NCBI GenBank assembly: GCA_028752905.1
Contig: JAQNBH010000004.1
Span: 33,239,189 to 33,303,188 of the forward strand
DNA: 64,000 bases
Origin: Cladorhizidae sp. MBARI D1340-BT2
Lineage: Eukaryota > Porifera > Demospongiae > Poecilosclerida > Cladorhizidae
Direction of reading: 5' to 3'
Under the pieces are notes generated by a model. The model had not been told where the DNA came from, did no database searches, and saw only the letters and a program-made list of their open reading frames with translations. Position numbers and translations under genes: made by a program. Positions 56,925-64,000 of this stretch are shown here, piece by piece; position 1 is the first letter of the stretch, and each line of letters opens with the position of its first letter.

Positions 56925-57495
56925 TGATATCTGCATGGTTCACTGACTATTCCAGCATCTATGATATCTGCATGTTTCACTGTATATGCTCCCAGCATCT
57001 AGGATATCTGCATGGTTCACTGGATATGCTCCCAGCATCTAGGATATATGCATGGTTCACTGGATATGCTCCCAGCATCTAGGATATCTGCATGGTTCAC
57101 TGGATATAATTATATGCTCCCAGCATCTGCATGCTTCACTGGATATGCTCCCAGCATCTATATAGGATATCTGCATGGTTCACTGGATATGCTCCCAGCA
57201 TCTAGGACATCTGCATGGTTCACTGGATATGCTCCCAGCATCTAGGATATCTGCATGGTTCACTGGATATATATGCTCCCAGCATCTGCATGGTTCACTG
57301 GATATGCTCCCAGCATCTAGGACATCTGCATGGTTCACTGTATATGCTCCCAGCATCTAGGATATCTGCATGGTTCACTGGATATGCTCCCAGCATCTAG
57401 GATATCTGCATGGTTCACTGGATATGCTCCCAGCATCTAGGATATCTGCATGGTTCACTGGATATGCTCCCAGCATCTAGGATATCTGCATGGTT
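56925..57495. repeat. Minisatellite, 40-bp unit, about 14 copies
   Basis: GGATATCTGCATGGTTCACT, GGATATGCTCCCAGCATCTA. Some units are shortened. Confidence 0.95.
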
Positions 57496-58590
57496 CATGC
57501 TCCATGTTTTGGCCGGCTACAAGATCTGCAAGAGATGTCGGCTTAACTAATGTCAGAAAGGAGTGCAAGTTGTTTACAATATACTGACATTGTTTCTGTA
57601 AGTCCTAATGTTCTTTTAGTGCTTCTGCTCTATGATTTCGGTATTGCTATAATAGTTGGAATGGCAAACTCAAACCAAGTTTTGATGGTAGAGTAACAAA
57701 TTGCCATTCCCTTTCCTTTGGATGGCCTGTGAGAGCAATTCGTGGATGACTTCCTCTAATGGAACTAGTGAAGTTTGAACATCTTAAATAGTTCTGAATA
57801 GCAGTGTCAGACTTAAGCCATGGATGAAAGCTTAGTAGACAGTATATGGTTGAGTTAGTGCAATATTGAGGTCATCTCCAACCATGTTCATCTCTGTCTG
57901 CTGAAGAAAAAGTATTTCATAAACTGTGAATGGTATATACCTGACAGATGAGATTCTTCTTCAAAGTATTGCATACGTTTGCTTAATAAGGACCGACACG
58001 TAGCTCACGGTACTTATCAGGTGTTCTTAATAATTATTTATATCTACACATCATGCATGCAAACATCACAGTTAATATGGAAGATTGTGGCACCTATATA
58101 TGTGACAATACTTCCAAAAAAAAACTTCATGCTCTCACCACAAAAGTAGTGGTGGAGTTTAAGAAGAAAACCATCTTTTACAGGCCGTGTAGAGATCACA
58201 GATGTAGAAATTAACCCAATTTGGCTGTAGGGGAAAGAAGGGAAAAAAGGGAAAATAAGAAAAAAATCTTGCCAATATTGGCTTCAAACGGCCAACTACT
58301 TAATAGGTGCGTAGCAATCAAAAGTGTAGAAATAAGACCCAGTTAGTTAACCACAGTGGATTTTCAAAAAGACTCGTGTAATGTTGGCAATAGAGTTGGT
58401 TCATTTTTGGGGGCATTCCTTTAGCCAGACGTTGTCAATATAGATGTCGACATCCTCCTCACTAACCTCAAATTATTAATCCGCTTGTTTTGAAATGCAT
58501 GTCACATAAATACATGTAGCAAGACACTTTGCCTTTCCGGTCTCCAAATGCAGTGAGGTGTGCATGGTCAAGAATGTTACAATTATTTTG
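57496..58590. other. No gene seen
   Basis: Unique A/T-rich sequence without recognisable coding, RNA or repeat features. Confidence 0.45.
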
Positions 58591-60980
58591 TAATTATAGT
58601 TGGCCTCTTTTTATCATTAATTTTAGTGAAAATTGAGTTTAGTGGGATCACTTATTTCTAGCATAACTTCTGTATACAACCTATTACGTTACAAACTGTA
58701 GCACTATCAAACTGTATGTTTCAATTCTGCTGTTCTCTCGTAGGGATATATATCCAACTGTTCTTGAATTATGGGCACATTTGTTTTGCCAACTCGTTAA
58801 GCTGGAAGTGATGCAGTGTCCATCCACTCACAGGGCGACATTCTTCTGCTCGTTATCTAGCCACTGAAGAATTTCAGCTTATTTGGGGAAACCACTAAAC
58901 AGAAAATAATCTGTATTACTCTAGACATTCCATTGCAACCCTCATCATGTCTGAAGCTCTAACATGAGCCATATAATTGTGTATTAGGTGACCTTCCATT
59001 GCAGCCCTCATCATCATGTCTGAAGCTCTAACATGAGCCATATAATTGTGTATTAGGTGACCTTCCCTTATCATGTCTGAAGGTCTAACATGAGCCATAT
59101 AATTGTGTATTAGGTGACCTTCCATTGCAGCCCTCATCATGTCTGAAGGTCTAACATGAGCCATATAATTATGTGTATTAGGTGACCTTCCATTGCAGCT
59201 CTCATCATGTCTGAAGCTCTAACATGAGCGACCTTCCATTGCAGCCCGCATCATGTCTGAAGCTCTAACATGAGCCATATAATTGTGTATTAGGTGACCT
59301 TCCATTGCAGCCCTCATCATGTCTGAAGGTCTAACATGAGCCATATAATTGTGTATTAGGTGACCTTCCATTGCAGCCCTCATCATGTCTGAAGGTCTAA
59401 CATGAGCCATATAATTGTGTATTAGGTGACTTCCATTGCAGCCCTCATCATGTCTGAAGCTCTAACATGAGCCATATAATTGTGTATTAGGTGACCTTCC
59501 ATTGCAGCCCCATCACGTATGTAGCTCTAACATGAGCCATATAATTGTGTATTAGGTGACCTTCCATTGCAGCCCTCATCATGTCTGAAGCTCTAACATG
59601 AGCCATATAATTGTGTATTAGGTGACTTCCATTGCAGCCCTCATCATGTCTGAAGGTCTAACATGAGCCATATAATTGTGTATTAGGTGACTTCCATTGC
59701 CGCCCGCATCATGTCTGAAGCTCTAACATGAGCCATATAATTGTGTATTAGGTGACTTCCATTGCAGCCCTCATCATGTCTGAAGCTCTAACATGAGCCA
59801 TATAATTGTGTATTAGGTGACCTTCCATTGCAGCCCCATCACGTATGTAGCTCTAACATGAGCCATATAATTGTGTATTAGGTGACCTTCCATTGCAGCC
59901 CTCATCATGTCTGAAGCTCTAACATGAGCCATATAATTGTGTATTAGGTGACCTTCCATTGCAGCCCTCATCATCATGTCTGAAGCTCTAACATGAGCCA
60001 TATAATTGTGTATTAGGTGACCTTCCCTTATCATGTCTGAAGGTCTAACATGAGCCATATAATTGTGTATTAGGTGACCTTCCATTGCAGCCCTCATCAT
60101 GTCTGAAGGTCTAACATGAGCCATATAATTATGTGTATTAGGTGACCTTCCATTGCAGCTCTCATCATGTCTGAAGCTCTAACATGAGCGACCTTCCATT
60201 GCAGCCCGCATCATGTCTGAAGCTCTAACATGAGCCATATAATTGTGTATTAGGTGACCTTCCATTGCAGCCCTCATCATGTCTGAAGGTCTAACATGAG
60301 CCATATAATTGTGTATTAGGTGACCTTCCATTGCAGCCCTCATCATGTCTGAAGGTCTAACATGAGCCATATAATTGTGTATTAGGTGACTTCCATTGCA
60401 GCCCTCATCATGTCTGAAGCTCTAACATGAGCCATATAATTGTGTATTAGGTGACCTTCCATTGCAGCCCTCATCACGTCTGAAGCTCTAACATGAGCCA
60501 TATAATTGTGTATTAGGTGACCTTCCATTGCAGCCCTCATCACGTCTGAAGCTCTAACATGAGCCATATAATTGTGTATTAGGTGACCTTCCATTGCAGC
60601 CCTCATCACGTCTGAAGGTCTAACATGAGCCATATAATTGTGTATTAGGTGACCTTCCATTGCAGCCCTCATCACGTCTGTAGCTCTAACATGAGCCATA
60701 TAATTGTGTATTAGGTGACCTTCCATTGCAGCCCACATCACGTCTGAAGGTCTAACATGAGCCATATAATTGTGTATTAGGTGACCTTCTTCCATTGCAG
60801 CCCTCATCATGTCTGAAGCTCTAACATGAGTTAAGTCAACACGCAGCATTATAGAAAGTCCATTTATAGTGCTACAATTTACAATTTGGTACTAAAATTA
60901 GCTTCAAAAGTAGACTGAAATTATGGTCAAGTAAGTGATCCCACTACAATGTAATTCTCACTAAATGGGGCCTTATACTG
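58591..60980. mobile_element. Possible pogo-like element enclosing the 66-bp array
   Basis: TTTAGTGGGATCACTTA at about 58639-58655 is inverted at 60930-60950 (TAAGTGATCCCACTA), with further matching bases outward (AGTGAAAATT / AATTCTCACTA). The right end, read reversed from 60980, is CAGTATAAGGCCCCATTTAG, beginning CAGTA as pogo-like ends do. The left outer end is decayed. Confidence 0.45.
58925..60832. repeat. Minisatellite, 66-bp unit, about 29 copies (1.9 kb)
   Basis: ACCTTCCATTGCAGCCCTCA, TCATGTCTGAAGCTCTAACA, TGAGCCATATAATTGTGTAT, TAGGTG. A block is repeated exactly 960 bp apart (see findings). Repeating minus-strand frames are artefacts. Confidence 0.97.
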
Positions 60981-61607
60981 CCATTTCAACCAACATACTT
61001 TGCCTTGGAATTCAACTATAATGAGATATATAAATATAATATGATATCTTGCCACGGCTAGTCATGCTAATTATAAATATTGTTAAGAATATGGGACAAA
61101 TGTGACAAAAACGTCATCCCAACATTACCGTGATACCAACCAAACTTGTTTATGGTGCTCGTCCTAAAGCTTGTGTTTCTCTGAATAGGAGGGCTGGGTA
61201 GGGGCGTGGCACAACTATATACCAGTTAGACGATGTCTACTGGTCATCCTACTGTAAAATATTTGAAGAGATTTTTTTTTACTACGAATAAAGTCGTCTA
61301 CAAATACTGACTGTATATACTATAATATTACTGCATCTCATATATAGATACAGTAATTTAAAGCGATTTCCTTTTGAAGAAAAATGGCGGTTATAACTTT
61401 CACTTTGTTAGAGTTAATTGTGTACCAGATTTACACCACACCATAGGATGTGCCCTACCATTTCATCTTCAGTCCTAATCTTTTGATGCAGTGCTAAGTA
61501 TGTTAGCACCATAGGTTGTGCCCTACCATTTCACCTTCAAGTCTCAATCAGTGTATGTCAAAAGGGGCATTGTATGGTCATGTCGAAAAGTCTGTATGGA
61601 GAATGTA
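60981..61607. other. No gene seen; short direct repeat
   Basis: CACCATAGGATGTGCCCTAC and CACCATAGGTTGTGCCCTAC lie about 70 bp apart (61438-61545). Otherwise unique. Confidence 0.5.
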
Positions 61608-63950
61608 AGATACGTGTGTGTGTGGCATGATAGAGTTCCAGTGTGTGTGGCATGATAGAGTTCCAGTGTGTGTGGTATGATAGAGTTCCAGTGTGTGTGT
61701 ATGATAGAGTTCTAGTGTGTGCGACATGATAGAGTTCCAGTGTGTGTGGCATGATAGAGTTCCAGTGTGTGTGGTATGATAGAGTTCCAGTGTGTGTGGT
61801 ATGATAGAGTTCCAGTGTGTGTGGCATGATAGAGTTCCAGTGTGTGTGGCATGATAGAGTTCCAGTGTGTGTGGCTAGAGTTCCCGTGTGTGTGTATGAT
61901 AGAGTTCCAGTGTGTGTGACATGATAGAGTTCCAGTGTGTGTGGTATGATAGAGTTCCAGTGTGTGTGGTATGATAGAGTTCCAGTGTGTGTGGCATGAT
62001 AGAGTTCCAGTGTGTGTGGCTAGAGTTCCCGTGTGTGTGTATGATAGAGTTCCAGTGTGTGTGACATGATAGAGTTCCAGTGTGTGTGGCATGATAGAGT
62101 TCCAGTGTGTGTGGTATGATAGAGTTCCAGTGTGTGTGGCATGATAGAGTTCCAGTGTGTGTGACATGATAGAGTTCCAGTGTGTGTGACATGATAGAGT
62201 TCCAGTGTGTGTGACATGATAGAGTTCCAGTGTGTGTGGCATGATAGAGTTCCAGTGTGTGTGGCATGATAGAGTTCCAGTGTGTGTGGTATGATAGAGT
62301 TCCAGTGTGTGTGGCATGATAGAGTTCCAGTGTGTGTGGTATGATAGAGTTCCAGTGTGTGTGGCTGATAGAGTTCCAGTGTGTGTGACATGATAGAGTT
62401 CCAGTGTGTGTGGCATGATAGAGTTCCAGTGTGTGTGTGGCATGATAGAGTTCCAGTGTGTGTGACATGATAGAGTTCCAGTGTGTGTGGATTGATAGAG
62501 TTCCAGTGTGTGTGGCATGATAGAGTTCCAGTGTGTGTGGCATGATAGAGTTCCAGTGTGTGTGGCATGATAGAGTTCCTGTGTGTGTGGCATGATAGAG
62601 TTCCAGTGTGTGTGGATTGATAGAGTTCCAGTGTGTGTGACATGATAGAGTTCCAGTGTGTGTGGATTGATAGAGTTCCAGTGTGTGTGGCATGATAGAG
62701 TTCCAGTGTGTGTGGCATGATAGAGTTCCAGTGTGTGTGGCATGATAGAGTTCCTGTGTGTGTGGCATGATAGAGTTCCAGTGTGTGTGGCATGATAGAG
62801 TTCCAGTGTGTGTGGTATGATAGAGTTCCAGTGTGTGTGGCATGATAGAGTTCCAGTGTGTGTGACATGATAGAGTTCCAGTGTGTGTGACATGATAGAG
62901 TTCCAGTGTGTGTGACATGATAGAGTTCCAGTGTGTGTGGCATGATAGAGTTCCAGTGTGTGTGGCATGATAGAGTTCCAGTGTGTGTGGTATGATAGAG
63001 TTCCAGTGTGTGTGGCATGATAGAGTTCCAGTGTGTGTGGTATGATAGAGTTCCAGTGTGTGTGGCTGATAGAGTTCCAGTGTGTGTGACATGATAGAGT
63101 TCCAGTGTGTGTGGCATGATAGAGTTCCAGTGTGTGTGTGGCATGATAGAGTTCCAGTGTGTGTGACATGATAGAGTTCCAGTGTGTGTGGATTGATAGA
63201 GTTCCAGTGTGTGTGGCATGATAGAGTTCCAGTGTGTGTGGCATGATAGAGTTCCAGTGTGTGTGGCATGATAGAGTTCCTGTGTGTGTGGCATGATAGA
63301 GTTCCAGTGTGTGTGGATTGATAGAGTTCCAGTGTGTGTGACATGATAGAGTTCCAGTGTGTGTGGATTGATAGAGTTCCAGTGTGTGTGGCATGATAGA
63401 GTTCCAGTGTGTGTGGCATGATAGAGTTCCAGTGTGTGTGGCATGATAGAGTTCCTGTGTGTGTGGCATGATAGAGTTCCAGTGTGTGTGGCATGATAGA
63501 GTTCCAGTGTGTGTGGCATGATAGAGTTCCAGTGTGTGTGACATGATAGAGTTCCAGTGTGTGTGTGCATGATAGAGTTCCAGTGTGTGTGGCATGATAG
63601 AGTTCCAGTGTGTGTGACATGATAGAGTTCCAGTGTGTGTGGTATGATAGAGTTCCAGTGTGTGTGGCATGATAGAGTTCCAGTGTGTGTGGCATGATAG
63701 AGTTCCAGTGTGTGTGGCATGATAGAGTTCCAGTGTGTGTGACATGATAGAGTTCCAGTGTGTGTGGCATGATAGAGTGTGTGACATGATAGAGTTCCAG
63801 TGTGTGTGACATGATAGAGTTCCAGTGTGTGTGGCATGATAGAGTTCCAGTGTGTGTGGTATGATAGAGTTCCAGTGTGTGTGGCATGATAGAGTTCCAG
63901 TGTGTGTGACATGAAGAGTGTGTGACATGATAGAGTTCCAGTGTGTGTGG
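61608..63950. repeat. Minisatellite, 25-bp unit, about 93 copies (2.3 kb)
   Basis: CATGATAGAGTTCCAGTGTG TGTGG with C/T/A variants before ATGATAG and GATTGATAG variants. A section is repeated 701 bp apart. Three very long minus-strand frames across it are artefacts of a stop-free repeat. Confidence 0.97.
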
Positions 63951-64000
63951 CATTTTGACAGGGGTATAGTTGTAAACTGGGATGCTGGACCCACAAACTG
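63951..64000. other. Unique right edge
   Basis: Array ends; 50 bases of unique sequence with nothing recognisable. Confidence 0.5.

Noticed and set aside
58916..60849. MAHVR-type repeat frames on the minus strand
   Set aside because: Translation of the 66-bp satellite (22 codons per unit).
61712..63996. Three minus-strand frames of 650-760 codons (HTGTLSCHTHWNSIM repeats)
   Set aside because: The stop-free 25-bp satellite reads open in all three frames; no unique sequence supports a gene.

Overview
This is a stretch of an animal nuclear genome. It carries two proteasome genes split by GT-AG introns, many DNA transposons (pogo/Tigger, piggyBac, hAT and one I cannot place) and a very large amount of tandem minisatellite. 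I see no prokaryotic features. The mix of cut-and-paste transposons and simple-sequence style, plus a short motif near 56.27 kb that I associate with sponge miniature transposons, suggests a sponge or another early-branching marine invertebrate. That placement is an inference and is not proven here.

Two real genes account for the window. PSME3 (proteasome activator PA28-gamma, + strand) enters from the left with its first exon(s) outside the window. Nine exons are visible from 526 to the stop at 30928, and together they read as one continuous 202-residue frame. PSMB3 (20S proteasome subunit beta-3, - strand) is complete: six coding exons from 55969 down to the stop at 32245 encode exactly 205 residues. 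The genes are convergent, with about 1.3 kb between stop codons, so a 20S core subunit and a nuclear 20S activator lie tail to tail.

Layout: 1-15.6 kb is a PSME3 intron holding a pogo-like miniature element, a piggyBac relic nested in a second pogo-like end, an unidentified ORF relic, a third pogo-like relic, a 23-bp array, foldback repeats, a hAT relic and a 42-bp array. From 15.6 to 30.9 kb come the remaining PSME3 exons, with a different minisatellite in almost every intron longer than 1 kb, including a 3.8-kb array of a 43-bp unit. From 31 to 32.2 kb is the intergenic gap. From 32.2 to 37.8 kb are PSMB3 exons 6-4, with a 2.9-kb array of a 22-bp unit and a 68-bp array. From 38 to 55.5 kb is PSMB3 intron 2 (17.6 kb), with a 4.7-kb long-TIR transposon of unclear superfamily, a piggyBac copy and a hAT copy that is itself split by a small piggyBac-like element. 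From 55.5 to 56.3 kb are PSMB3 exons 2 and 1 and the probable promoter. From 56.3 to 64 kb no gene is recognised; it holds 40-bp, 66-bp and 25-bp arrays.

Most long open frames in the window are artefacts of minisatellites or decayed transposase. I found no evidence of a new multi-gene system. The most novel-looking item is the long-TIR transposon at 38.4-43.1 kb.
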